A DNA stretch of 37,903 bases from an uncultured beta proteobacterium (GTDB taxonomy: Bacteria; Pseudomonadota; Gammaproteobacteria; Burkholderiales; Burkholderiaceae_C). Where the stretch lies: assembly GCA_903873485.1 (NCBI GenBank), contig CAIQOO010000179.1, positions 1 to 37,903 of the forward strand, given 5' to 3'. The stretch's first letter is position 1. Each line of letters starts with the position of its first letter. A program made the translations under genes and the position numbers. The notes beneath the pieces were generated by a model. It did no database searches, had not been told where the DNA came from, and was given only the letters and a program-made list of their open reading frames with translations. This document shows positions 1 through 8,730 of the stretch, one piece after another.

Positions 1-3000
1 CCCGTGCCACCGTTAGCGTCAACCCTTGCCTTAATTTCAGTGCTGAACGCTTGAATAGCAATGGATGCAGACAGTGCAGAGTAGGTGCCGTTGTCAAACA
101 ATTGCTGAAGCCTGGCGGTCGTAACAGCCTGGAGCACTGCGTTAAGTGTGACACCAGTGCTTGCCTGGATTGCGACCAACAAATTAGATCCTGTTGGCAC
201 GACAACTGGTGTTGTTGCCGCCGCCGTGGTGAAGTTGTAGCTGCTTGAACCGGCGTAGGAGTTGCCTGCCAAGTCTTTGACGCTGCCAGCGGCAAATTCG
301 ACGGTGTAGCCGGTGCTGTTCCTCAGGTCTGCTGTTGGGTTGATGGTCAGCGTGTTGCCTGCAATCGTCAGGTTGCTGCTGCTGGCAGCATCGAAGCTGA
401 CCACCATTGCACCAGCAGCAGTTTTCAGAACAATGTTGCCGGTGCCTCTGGCGATGGTTTCGCTGAAAGTGACAACGATGTTGCTGGCGATGGCCACGCT
501 GCTGGCTTCGTCCAGTGGACTGAAGGCCGTGATAGTTGGTGCGCTGGTATCGAGTGCCGCAACTGTCGTGAAGTTGTAGTCGATTGAACCGGCGTAGGGG
601 TTGCCTGCAAGATCCTTGACGCTGCCAGCGGCGAATTCGACGGTGTAGCCGGTGCTGTTGGCCAGATCGGCGGTGGGGTTGAGGGTCAGCGTGTTGCCGA
701 CAATGCTCAGGTTGCCGCTGCTGGCGGCGTCATAAGTGGCTACCGTTGCCACGGCGGTAGTTTTCAGAACAATGCTGCCGCTGCCTTGGGCAATGGCTTC
801 GCTGAAGGTGATGACGAGGTTGCTGGCGATGGCCACGTTGCTGGCTTCGTCGGCTGGGCTGAAGGTGATGGCCGTGGGGGCGATGGTGTCGTCAAGCGCA
901 TTTTTTTGGATCGTCGAGATCTCGGCCAGCGAGGTGGCATCACTCAAAACCTGATTGGTGGCCGCAATTTGCCCCAAGACCACACTGGATGCATTGGGCA
1001 AGATGCTGTGCAACACCGCAGCATTAGTCAGGTCAAGCGTTTGTCCACCGGCACTGCCCAAGCTGGCCGCGATGCTGGCAAATGTGGTGCCACCTTCAGG
1101 GGCCAGCGTAGCCAGGGTTGCCACCTGCGCTGCCACCTGTTGCACGGCCAGCGCCGTAGCATCGTTAGCAGATTGAGCTAGCGGGTCGTATTGGGTCAGG
1201 TCCACATCGGCGCTGATGCCAACTGCCGCTTGCACCCGCTGTTCGGCTTCTGTAGCGCTGATGCCTTGTTGCGCTGCGGTCAGATGCACCAGCGTGGTCA
1301 GCGGTGTGACGACGGTCGAACTGGCCGGTGCGCTCAGTTGCAGTGTGTTGGCAAGGTTTGTGTCGATGTTGGTGCCGCCGATGGCGATGATGGGTGCGGT
1401 CGCAGCAAGCAGCAAGTCAAAATTGCCATTGGCATCGGTTTTGACACCCGTGTCTTCGGTCGCCTCGGCAATGCCGTTGTCGTTGGCATCGAGAAAAATC
1501 GAAGCCCCGGCAATGTAGCCGTCAATCAGTTTGCCGTTGTTGAGCGACTGGTTTTTGGCAGTTTCGACAAAATCAAAGTCGGGCACGATCACGATCTGGT
1601 TGGCGTGCAAGTCGGCTAGCTTGTCACCGTAGGGGTGGCGACTGATGTCGGCCACATGCCTGGCATCGTTGTAGTCGGTGTTGCCATCCTGGTCGAAATA
1701 CAAACCACCGGTGGTTGTGTCGAAAACAAAAGCGAACAAGTCATCCGCCTCGTCGTCGTCCACAAAACTCAGTATGTCATGGTCATCGAGGTAGTTGTCG
1801 CCGCCAAACAACTCAGAGCCATTTGAAGGCTGGTGGTTGACATACTCATTGAAGCTGCCGACTTTGAAGAAACGTTCTTCGTTGGCAGGCTTTGAAGACC
1901 GTTCCAGGCCCATGACATAGCCAGTCAGGCCGAAAGGCAGGTTTATCAGATCAAAGTAAGTGTAATTGGCCAGGTCATCGGTGATCGACAAGCCCAGTTG
2001 CTCTGCCGAAAACACCAGCCAGTCGTCAGCGGTAAAGTCTGCCCCGGTAATGTAAAAGTTTTCGATACGATCGACATTGCGCTCGTCGCCGTAGGAAGTC
2101 GTCAAATCCACATCGATAAAGAAAAAGTCGTTGTCACCATCGATATCGTCAGTGATTTCCGCATCTTCTTCGTAAGCGCTGTCAGAAAGCTCCCCAATCA
2201 TCCGGTCAGCCCCCATGCCGCCAATGTAATAGCCAACATCGACCGGGTCCACCAATGCGCTGTCGCTGTAGGTTTGTGCCAGGCTGGCAATGGCGCTGCT
2301 TTGTGCGGCAGAAACGCCACTGAGCGTCACCCCGCTGTTGCGGTACAACCCGCCAAACAGTGTGTCGTTGCCGGCACCGCCTATCAAAACATCCTTGTCC
2401 GCACCGCCAAAGATGAAGTCATCACCCGCGCCTCCGGCCAGCACGTTGTTGGCCGCGTTGCCGATAAGGATGACCGATTGGTTTGCTGCATCCGCGTTGA
2501 CGCTGATGTTTTCTGACGGTGAGTATGTGTCGTCGCCCACGATCACCGTCTTGACGTTGTCGTTGACTTGATGAACACCGCCTGAAAATCCCAAAAACGG
2601 GCGCAGCACCAAGGTGCCGTCGGTGGTGTCAAAAGCGGTCTCGTAGTCATAGCCAGTGGCCTGGTATTCGGTGGTGTCTTCGAAATAGACGGCCGCCCCC
2701 ACAAAGGGCAAGATACGCCCGGCAGCAGTCACCGAAGGGCCAACCAAAGGAATTGAGATCACCGTACCCAACGCGGCGATCAGCGGACCGGCCACTACCG
2801 CTTCGGCAAAAAACTTGGCCGAAGAAAACTTGTTCGTAACGATGACACCGTCGTGGTTGTCATCCACATAAATGCGGTTGTCGTGGTCCAGCGTCGTCCT
2901 TTGGTTGTTGTTTGGCTCAATGATGTCAACCACCCGGTCAAACTGCTTGTCAATCTGGAACATGTAGTGCGTGGCCAAGGGGTCCAGCGTCGAAAAACTT

Positions 3001-5177
3001 GTTTCATAGTCCAGGTGGATGGTCTGGCCGTAGTTGTTGCCCAAGCCCAGATCAGGCACCGGATCAGCGCGCATCTCAAAGTTGACAAAGCGCGTGTCGT
3101 TGGCATCCGGGGCCAATTTATTCGCCGCTTCAAACGTCACCGCCTCAAAGCGCGGGTCGTTGGGATGGTCTTGCATGAACATCATCGCCATCTGGCCGCC
3201 CAGGCTGTGGCCTGAGACATAGACATGCTCCAAGTTCGGGTTCGCCAGCAGATAGGCGTCAATGCTGTTGACCAAGGGGCGATAGCGCTCGTAATGGCGT
3301 GTCATGCCGTTGACATCTTCGACCTTGTCGCCGGTGCTGTCGGTTCCCCGGAAGGCGATAAACAGCGCATCGTCTGAACGGCCCACCAGGGCCACGGATG
3401 ACTTATCGATAACGCCATCGACGTAGCCCGTGTAATAACCATCCTGGAACTGCACCTGATAGCTGGCCTGGCCCGCAAGCTGCAAGCCGGTTGGCAGCGT
3501 GTAGGTCTGCTCCACCAGATTGAGATCGGGATACAGGTTGGTCGGACTCGTCGAGCGAAACAAATCAATGCCAGAGTCTGCGGCAGAAATGGTGTTGTAG
3601 CTGCTGGTTTTAAGTGTATCTGCCAACAGGTCGTCGGGTTGGGTGCCAACCGGCACAATCTCGACCCCGGGGGCAAAGCCAAGGCGGTAATAACTTGCGG
3701 CACTCAGGGCAAAAAAGGTCTGGTAATACCCGTCGGCGAGAAATATCTGTTCTGCGGTCTGACCGGCTTGAGGGGCGCCATCATCCGCCGTGTACTCGTC
3801 GTCGGCAAACGGATTGGCCATCGAGACCACATCAATGCTGCCGTCGAGCTGGCTGGCTACTGCGCTGCTGTCGCCACCAGCACCACTGCCACCCCACGTC
3901 ACAACCGAACCATCGGCGCGCAGAGCGGCAAAGGCGCCATCTGACGTAAAAATTTCGACTACATCATTGCTGCCGTCAAGTTGACTCTTCACTGCGCTAC
4001 TGTCACCACCGCTGCCACCCCAAGTCACCACGGAGCCATCAGCGCGCAGGGCGGCAAAGCTATCAGATATCGAAAAAATCGCAACCACATCGTTGTTGCC
4101 ATCCAGTTGACTCGCCACGGCGCTACTGTCACCACCTCGATTTGAATATCCCCAAGTCACCACCGAACCATCGGCGCGCAATGCAGCAAATGCGCAATAT
4201 GTCGAAAAAACCTTGATCACATCAATGTTGCCGTTCAGTTGACTCGCCACCGCGCTGCTATCGCCACCATAGCCTCTATCTCCCCAAGTCACTACCGAAC
4301 CATCGGCGCGAAGCGCAGCAAAGGAAGAACCCGTAGAAAAAATTTCGACAACATCGTTGCTGCCGTCAAGTTGACTCGCCACTGCGCTGCTGTCGCCAAC
4401 ACTGCTACCCCAAGTCACCACTGAGCCATCGGCACGAAGGGCGGCAAAGGCATCAAATGCCGAAAAAATCTCGACAACATCGTTGCGGCCATCCAACTGA
4501 CTCGCCACTGTGCTGCTGTCGCCTCCCCAGTTTGAATTCCCCCAAGTTACAACCGAGCCATCGGCGCGCAGGGCGGCGAAGGAAGTTTTCGCAGAAAAAA
4601 TTTCGATAACATCGTTGCTTCCATCCAATTGATTAGCCACCGCGCTGCTATCTCCACCGTTGTTGCCATATCCCCAAGTCACAACCGAACCATCGGCGCG
4701 TAGGGCGGCAAAGGCGTCATCTGCCGAAAAAATCTCGACAACATCGTTTCGGCCATCCAATTGATTAGCCACCGCGCTGCTGTCTCCACCGCTGCCGCCC
4801 GATCCCCAAGTCATCACCGAGCCATCGGCGCGCAGGGAGGCAAAGGCAGTAGCTGTGGAAAAAATCTCGATCACATCGTTGTGGCCATCCAATTGACTTG
4901 CCACCGCGCTGTTGTCACCACCACTGCCTCCATTGCCCCAAGTCACCACCGAGCCATCGGCACGAAGGGCGGCAAATGCCCAGCCTGCCGAAAATATCTC
5001 GACGACGTCATTGCTGCCATTCAAGGTACTGGCCACAGCGCTGCTGTCGCCAGCCCAAGGCCCCCAAGTCACTACCGAGCCATCGGCGCGCAGGGCTGCA
5101 AAGGCGTAGAAAAAACGAAATTCCCCCGAGGTTCTGCCGGGAGAGCTGGGCTTAATCGGCGTGCTGATCAGTGGCAT
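1..5177 (-). CDS. Giant secreted RTX protein with RCC1-like repeats, class 3 lipase and Ig-like domains (C-terminus beyond window)
   Basis: Open from the ATG at 5177 (GAGGAG about 8 nt upstream) to the window edge, at least 1,725 codons. Residues 25-451 are ten RCC1-like repeats built on AFAALRADGSVVTWG. Residues about 560-760 resemble a class 3 (alpha/beta hydrolase) lipase, with LFIAFRGTDS near 606 and nucleophile motif GHSLGGQ at Ser658. RTX calcium-binding nonapeptides (GGAGDDFIF, GGAGNDTLF) lie near 914-943. A segment near 1221-1258 (IFLDANDNG) resembles carboxypeptidase-regulatory/SdrD-B modules. Two Ig-like domains of about 105-115 residues follow from about 1431. No signal peptide is visible, which with RTX motifs suggests type I secretion; that signal would be C-terminal and is not in view. 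A surface or extracellular lipase/adhesin is the likely role; no secretion genes are visible here. Confidence 0.9.
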   Translation of the reverse strand, partial: MPLISTPIKPSSPGRTSGEFRFFYAFAALRADGSVVTWGPWAGDSSAVASTLNGSNDVVEIFSAGWAFAALRADGSVVTWGNGGSGGDNSAVASQLDGHNDVIEIFSTATAFASLRADGSVMTWGSGGSGGDSSAVANQLDGRNDVVEIFSADDAFAALRADGSVVTWGYGNNGGDSSAVANQLDGSNDVIEIFSAKTSFAALRADGSVVTWGNSNWGGDSSTVASQLDGRNDVVEIFSAFDAFAALRADGSVVTWGSSVGDSSAVASQLDGSNDVVEIFSTGSSFAALRADGSVVTWGDRGYGGDSSAVASQLNGNIDVIKVFSTYCAFAALRADGSVVTWGYSNRGGDSSAVASQLDGNNDVVAIFSISDSFAALRADGSVVTWGGSGGDSSAVKSQLDGSNDVVEIFTSDGAFAALRADGSVVTWGGSGAGGDSSAVASQLDGSIDVVSMANPFADDEYTADDGAPQAGQTAEQIFLADGYYQTFFALSAASYYRLGFAPGVEIVPVGTQPDDLLADTLKTSSYNTISAADSGIDLFRSTSPTNLYPDLNLVEQTYTLPTGLQLAGQASYQVQFQDGYYTGYVDGVIDKSSVALVGRSDDALFIAFRGTDSTGDKVEDVNGMTRHYERYRPLVNSIDAYLLANPNLEHVYVSGHSLGGQMAMMFMQDHPNDPRFEAVTFEAANKLAPDANDTRFVNFEMRADPVPDLGLGNNYGQTIHLDYETSFSTLDPLATHYMFQIDKQFDRVVDIIEPNNNQRTTLDHDNRIYVDDNHDGVIVTNKFSSAKFFAEAVVAGPLIAALGTVISIPLVGPSVTAAGRILPFVGAAVYFEDTTEYQATGYDYETAFDTTDGTLVLRPFLGFSGGVHQVNDNVKTVIVGDDTYSPSENISVNADAANQSVILIGNAANNVLAGGAGDDFIFGGADKDVLIGGAGNDTLFGGLYRNSGVTLSGVSAAQSSAIASLAQTYSDSALVDPVDVGYYIGGMGADRMIGELSDSAYEEDAEITDDIDGDNDFFFIDVDLTTSYGDERNVDRIENFYITGADFTADDWLVFSAEQLGLSITDDLANYTYFDLINLPFGLTGYVMGLERSSKPANEERFFKVGSFNEYVNHQPSNGSELFGGDNYLDDHDILSFVDDDEADDLFAFVFDTTTGGLYFDQDGNTDYNDARHVADISRHPYGDKLADLHANQIVIVPDFDFVETAKNQSLNNGKLIDGYIAGASIFLDANDNGIAEATEDTGVKTDANGNFDLLLAATAPIIAIGGTNIDTNLANTLQLSAPASSTVVTPLTTLVHLTAAQQGISATEAEQRVQAAVGISADVDLTQYDPLAQSANDATALAVQQVAAQVATLATLAPEGGTTFASIAASLGSAGGQTLDLTNAAVLHSILPNASSVVLGQIAATNQVLSDATSLAEISTIQKNALDDTIAPTAITFSPADEASNVAIASNLVITFSEAIAQGSGSIVLKTTAVATVATYDAASSGNLSIVGNTLTLNPTADLANSTGYTVEFAAGSVKDLAGNPYAGSIDYNFTTVAALDTSAPTITAFSPLDEASSVAIASNIVVTFSETIARGTGNIVLKTAAGAMVVSFDAASSSNLTIAGNTLTINPTADLRNSTGYTVEFAAGSVKDLAGNSYAGSSSYNFTTAAATTPVVVPTGSNLLVAIQASTGVTLNAVLQAVTTARLQQLFDNGTYSALSASIAIQAFSTEIKARVDANGGT
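3825..5105 (-). repeat. Ten tandem RCC1-like coding repeats
   Basis: Ten in-frame units of 41-44 residues (about 123-132 bp) encode residues 25-451 of the giant protein. Each starts AFAALRADGSVVTWG or a near variant, followed by a glycine-rich stretch of variable length, GGDSSAVASQLDG and a DVVEIFS-like strand. Differences cluster in the glycine-rich loop and the three residues before each AFAALR. Such units are expected to build a beta-propeller-like domain. The DNA identity between units makes copy-number change by recombination likely. Confidence 0.93.
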
Positions 5178-5274
5178 GACAAGGGCTCCTCGTGAAAACT
5201 GGCATCAAACAAAATAAGCGGCAACGGGCCTGACAAAAACAGGCGAAGACCAAAAACTGAAAAAAACGATCACC

Positions 5275-5541
5275 TTACTGAAGCGAAGGGGCAGGTGTGC
5301 CGCTTGTCGTCTGCTGCTTGAGCACGCCTTGCTTGACCAACTGCTTGACCAGCCCCTCCATCATGCCCATCGAGGCCAGCAGCCCGTCCAGCGGCAGCAC
5401 CAGCGTGTGGCTTGGCTGCAAGACGGGCTGTTCACCTTCGGCCTGCGGTGGTTTCATCACCCCCCATTGCAGGCGGACCAACGGCCCGGTGACAGCGACA
5501 TTTAACAAGCGGTCGGCAAATAAAACAGTGGTTTCAGACAT
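5275..5541 (-). CDS. Small conserved-looking protein of unknown function
   Basis: 88 residues starting MSETTVLFADRLLNVAVTG, with the Shine-Dalgarno GAGG 7-8 nt before the ATG. It contains two short beta-rich blocks (VAVTGPLVRLQWGVM, HTLVLPLDGLL) and an amphipathic tail (MEGLVKQLVKQGVL). No signal peptide or membrane segment is seen. It ends 97 bp before the giant RTX gene on the same strand, so the two are probably co-transcribed and it may assist expression or secretion of that protein. The strand-strand-loop-helix layout is loosely like DUF3467 proteins, but I do not recognise it firmly. Confidence 0.7.
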   Translation of the reverse strand: MSETTVLFADRLLNVAVTGPLVRLQWGVMKPPQAEGEQPVLQPSHTLVLPLDGLLASMGMMEGLVKQLVKQGVLKQQTTSGTPAPSLQ

Positions 5542-5625
5542 GGTTTACCTCATTGGTAGCCGCGCCGCCAGGGATGACCACCCCGGCAAGTGCGCGGCTG
5601 ATGGTTAAAAATCATACCCGCACGG

Positions 5626-5808
5626 TTATCGGCCAAAATGGGCCTGCACCGAATCCAACTCGCAGCCGCTGGCCAGCACACGCACCATTTGTGCAACGCC
5701 GCACCTATCCACACCCTGCCCAACCCAGTCACGCGCGGGCGCCAGGCTGCCAAACCGGGTTGGGTCATCGGCAACGCGTGCATCGACAAAAACAATGCTC
5801 TGGCTCAT
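5626..5808 (-). pseudogene. DUF4347-like N-terminal stub with premature stop
   Basis: A good Shine-Dalgarno (GAGGAG) precedes ATG and an open frame of 60 codons. The beginning SQSIVFVDARVAD and the later GVAQMVRVLA and ELDSVQ segments look like the start of DUF4347, a domain that commonly opens very large repeat-rich adhesins. A stop follows where the family would continue into its conserved serine/histidine-containing region. The segment between the two recognisable parts matches poorly. It lies upstream of, and in the same direction as, the 88-residue gene and the giant RTX gene. It may be the decayed head of a larger gene, or a short expressed leader. Family assignment is from memory of the pattern. 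Confidence 0.45.
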
Positions 5809-6213
5809 GGTGGTCTCTCCTCAGCTCGGCAGTGATGGTGGTTTGATATAGCTTGAAATGGCAAAGCCGCGCAGCAATAGCCGCAAGGCAGCCCCAAACA
5901 CAGCAAACTCTAGCCACTTTGGCGTGCCGTGACACATATGGCGCAAAAATCTTGCAAAAATCGAACGCTTGCAAAAACTCAGAAAATTTCCTTTATAAAT
6001 CATTAACTTGTAAAATTATTTCGCGCAGTTCTGGTACTGCCCAGGCCAGAAAACAGCTTGTCAAGCCAAAAATGGTTGTAAAAATCTAACAACATCAGAA
6101 AAATTGGAAAAAATCAGGCATGTAACCAACGCAGCCAGCCTGGCGCAGAATTTGATCGCGCTTGCCAAGTCGATGCCGGGTTACGGAGTATTGGCTTTCG
6201 CCTGACCGGCCGT
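5809..6213. other. Intergenic region, AT-rich
   Basis: No convincing gene. About 5935-6115 is much more AT-rich than its surroundings and contains repeated TTGCAAAAA/TTGTAAAA words, so it probably carries the promoter for the minus-strand genes to its left, although I see no well-spaced -35/-10 pair. A plus-strand open stretch of about 33 codons ending near 6208 (contains SLAQNLIALAKSMPGYG) looks codon-like but has no good start and may be a remnant. Confidence 0.5.
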
Positions 6214-6516
6214 TTACCTCAAACGCTGTTTGGCGGCATCATAGACAGCACTTTTGTCGCGCTTACCCACGGCAATGGTCAGCAACACAAGTTTGTCGTC
6301 TTGAACCTGATAGACCAGTCGAAAGCCCGTGCTGCGCAGTTTGATTTTGTAGCAGTCAGGCATGGACGTAAGCGCTGCAGCCGGAACTCTTGGGCTTTCG
6401 AGTCTGCGCAGAAGCACTTTGGCAAACTGCGTCCGAATGGCGGCATCAAGTTTGTCCCATTCGTCTTTGGCTTGGGGCAAAAACTGCAAGCGGTAAGGGC
6501 TGATCGTGCTGCTCAT
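6214..6516 (-). CDS. RelE/ParE-family toxin
   Basis: 100 residues. The N-terminal segment YRLQFLPQAKDEWDKLD, the central FAKVLLRRLESPRVP, and the C-terminal strands FRLVYQVQDDKLVLLTIAVGKRDKSAVYD are typical of RelE/StbE-type ribosome-dependent mRNA interferases, with basic residues in the last strands expected at the active site. Length fits the family. It begins 3 nt after the antitoxin stop codon, the normal antitoxin-first arrangement. The protein probably cleaves mRNA at the ribosome when free of its partner. A ParE-like gyrase inhibitor is the main alternative. Confidence 0.88.
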   Translation of the reverse strand: MSSTISPYRLQFLPQAKDEWDKLDAAIRTQFAKVLLRRLESPRVPAAALTSMPDCYKIKLRSTGFRLVYQVQDDKLVLLTIAVGKRDKSAVYDAAKQRLR

Positions 6517-6519
6517 CGG

Positions 6520-6846
6520 TCACAGTCGCTTGGCTTTTCCTTTTGATTTGACATTTTTTGGTGCCGGGCCTTGCGCCATTTGCATCAATTCATCGCGAGA
6601 CATTTCAATGATCTTGTCCGGATCTGCCTGCCAGCAAGCGATGCGCTGCTGCACCACGGGCAGCAATTGCAAATCGTCAAGCACATCCATCAATGCCTCA
6701 TAGGTTTGCGTCGGCACCAAGTACGCCGAGGGCTTGTTGTGATGCAAAACCACGATGGTGTCAGACCCGGCAGCACGAATCACGGCCGACGGGTTTTTTT
6801 TGAGTTCGGTAATTCCGATGGATATTTCAGCAAGCACAGCGTCCAT
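6520..6846 (-). CDS. Phd/YefM-type antitoxin of the RelE-like pair
   Basis: 108 residues from the ATG at 6846. A TTG nine bases upstream is also in frame but less likely. The N-terminal part (ISIGITELKKNPSAVI, then TIVVLHHNKPSAYLVPTQTYEAL) is the DNA-binding fold of Phd/YefM antitoxins of the StbD/RelB subgroup. The C-terminal half, rich in charged residues and ending in a lysine cluster, should wrap and neutralise the toxin. The pair is expected to repress its own promoter, which must lie in 6847-7016. Confidence 0.87.
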   Translation of the reverse strand: MDAVLAEISIGITELKKNPSAVIRAAGSDTIVVLHHNKPSAYLVPTQTYEALMDVLDDLQLLPVVQQRIACWQADPDKIIEMSRDELMQMAQGPAPKNVKSKGKAKRL

Positions 6847-7016
6847 GATGGCCAATCAGTAGTGAGTGGCTCATGGTATCAAAACAGACTACTGTAATGG
6901 TCTTTTTCAGGGGATTTTGCCTTGGGATCATGGCCAGTCACCGCATTGCCGCTTGGGTCGCCCTTGACGGCACAAGTGATCGATAGCCGCACAGTATGTG
7001 AGACTGAGGATAAAAT

Positions 7017-7064
7017 GCTACATAATAAATAGCTTGAAGCGCTTGCTTCATAAGGGCTAGAGGC
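7017..7064 (+). repeat. Dispersed 48-bp palindromic repeat, copy A
   Basis: Begins GCTACATAATAAATAGCT and ends AAGGGCTAGAGGC, with GCGCTTGC in the middle. It aligns without gaps to five other copies in this window. It lies between the antitoxin promoter region and the 3' end of the FIST gene. The partly self-complementary sequence could fold in RNA and may end FIST transcription. Confidence 0.8.
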
Positions 7065-7107
7065 TTATTTTTCATATTTTTTTGCGAGCCTGCAAGCCCT
7101 GCCAACA

Positions 7108-8691
7108 TCAGTCGTCAGAATGGTTTTGCAGCAGCAGTCTTGCCAGTTGTGCTTCAGACAGCGGAAATGGCTGGCCGGTTTGTTGCAGATGCAGCTTGTT
7201 GATCAGCCGAGCCAGGCCACTGCGGTTCAGACGCGGCGGGCTGCCTTTGAGGGCGTGGTGTTTGAGTTCATCAAACTGTCTGTCGATCAGTGTGCCAAGC
7301 AGTTCCAGCGCCAGCGCACGCTGCCATGTAGCCGACTCGGCCCGGCTGTTGGCAGAAAAGCGCGCATGTTCTTTTTCACTGGCCAGTGCCTGCTCCAGCG
7401 CCGCAACTCTGGTTTGCAGGGTGACCAGTTGCTCAGCCAGCCGCCGGTTTTCCTGCTGCAGGTTGGCGCTGGTGAATGGGTCAGCGGGTGCGAACATGCC
7501 CACGCTGGGTCGCGGTTCCTCGCCCAGCAGCAAGGTGACCAGGGTTGAGCTGTGGTAGGCGCTGGCACCTGCTTGGCCGGTGGGCGCAATCTCGCCGTAG
7601 GTGTAAAAACCGGCAACCGGCAGCATCGCCGGCACATTGGCAATGGCGGTGCTGAATTCGCACTGCGCATCGGCCTGCAACACCAGCGCACGGCTGACGC
7701 ATGAAAACCACAGCGCAACCGCAGGCGGCGCAGCACCCGGAAAATGCGCCAGCGCCTGCTGGATGTTTTGTCGCGACACCGCCAGAATTGCAGCCGGGTC
7801 GGGTTCGGTAAGCTGCACCTGGCAATCGGCGGGCAGCAACTGCAGCGACTCCAGCGCACCGGTGTCAGTTGAATACCGAATGACATCCCTGAAATAGTGT
7901 TCCTCGCTTTGCCGGTCTGGATAAATCACAAACGGATGACAGACCGACAGCACACCCCCTTCAAGCCGGTAGCGTGCCGCCAGGTAATCGACCGCCGGGC
8001 GCTGGTTGATGGTTTGCAGGTGCCTGCCGTCGCAATGGGCATCGAGCCGCTCGCCTACCGCCCGCCAGCCCGATGTCAGACCTTGGGTGACCGCCCAGGT
8101 GTAGCGCAGCGGGCCGTAAAACAACAGGTAGGGCACCGACTGGTGCAGCACCTCCCGGTTAAAAAACTGGCAGGTTTGATGCATGTTGAAATCTTCGGCG
8201 GTAGCGCCGCCAAAGAAACGGGTGGCGGGAAACAGGCCAGAAAAGGCTTTCACCATGGATTCACCGTCCAGGCCGACCCCGTCCGGAAAGATTAGTCCAA
8301 GCACCGGGGGTGTGGCACTGTCTGGTCGGCCCACCAGTTGCTGCGCCAGCATGGCCTGGTTATGCGACGCGTCATCAAAACGCAGGTTTCGGACGATGCC
8401 GGCCCTGATTTTGATGCTGTCGCTGGCAAACAGAATCAGCAAGGATGAACCCAGCCGGTAGCCTTGCTGGCGCGACACCTCGCCATACGAGCTGCCGCCC
8501 ACCAGCGGGCAGCCCGGCAGCAGTTGTGCCAACTGGTCAAGCAGCGTCTGGTGATCCAGGCCAAAGCTTGAAAACAGCAGCGCCGCGTTGGCTGGCTGGC
8601 CGTCAAGCTGGCGCATGGCCGTGAGAACCAGAGAGCTGGCCACTGCGTCAATGCTGGCGGTCAAGCTGTGGGCGATGGCGACTTTGAACAT
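7108..8691 (-). CDS. FIST-domain sensory protein
   Basis: 527 residues from the ATG at 8691 (MFKVAIAHS); a TTG 21 bp upstream is in frame but lacks support. The N-terminal half has FIST N features (LLFSSFGLDHQTLL, CPLVGGSSYGEVS, GLIFPDGVG, FFGGATAEDF). The C-terminal half has FIST C features (VCHPFVIYPD, ALWFSCVSRALVL, VAGFYTYGEIAP). A coiled coil follows at about residues 405-440, then a helical tail ending in a short basic helix region. FIST modules are predicted extracytoplasmic-type ligand sensors, possibly for amino acids, usually fused to or beside signalling proteins. No output domain is attached here, so the coiled coil may contact a separate partner. No signal peptide is visible. Confidence 0.88.
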   Translation of the reverse strand: MFKVAIAHSLTASIDAVASSLVLTAMRQLDGQPANAALLFSSFGLDHQTLLDQLAQLLPGCPLVGGSSYGEVSRQQGYRLGSSLLILFASDSIKIRAGIVRNLRFDDASHNQAMLAQQLVGRPDSATPPVLGLIFPDGVGLDGESMVKAFSGLFPATRFFGGATAEDFNMHQTCQFFNREVLHQSVPYLLFYGPLRYTWAVTQGLTSGWRAVGERLDAHCDGRHLQTINQRPAVDYLAARYRLEGGVLSVCHPFVIYPDRQSEEHYFRDVIRYSTDTGALESLQLLPADCQVQLTEPDPAAILAVSRQNIQQALAHFPGAAPPAVALWFSCVSRALVLQADAQCEFSTAIANVPAMLPVAGFYTYGEIAPTGQAGASAYHSSTLVTLLLGEEPRPSVGMFAPADPFTSANLQQENRRLAEQLVTLQTRVAALEQALASEKEHARFSANSRAESATWQRALALELLGTLIDRQFDELKHHALKGSPPRLNRSGLARLINKLHLQQTGQPFPLSEAQLARLLLQNHSDD

Positions 8692-8730
8692 GCTGGCTCG
8701 GTGATCGATCAAACAAGTATGGCACTATAA

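Noticed and set aside
5853..6089. A 78-codon plus-strand gene in the AT-rich gap
   Set aside because: No ribosome site, no recognisable sequence, and lysine-rich composition explained by the A-rich DNA.
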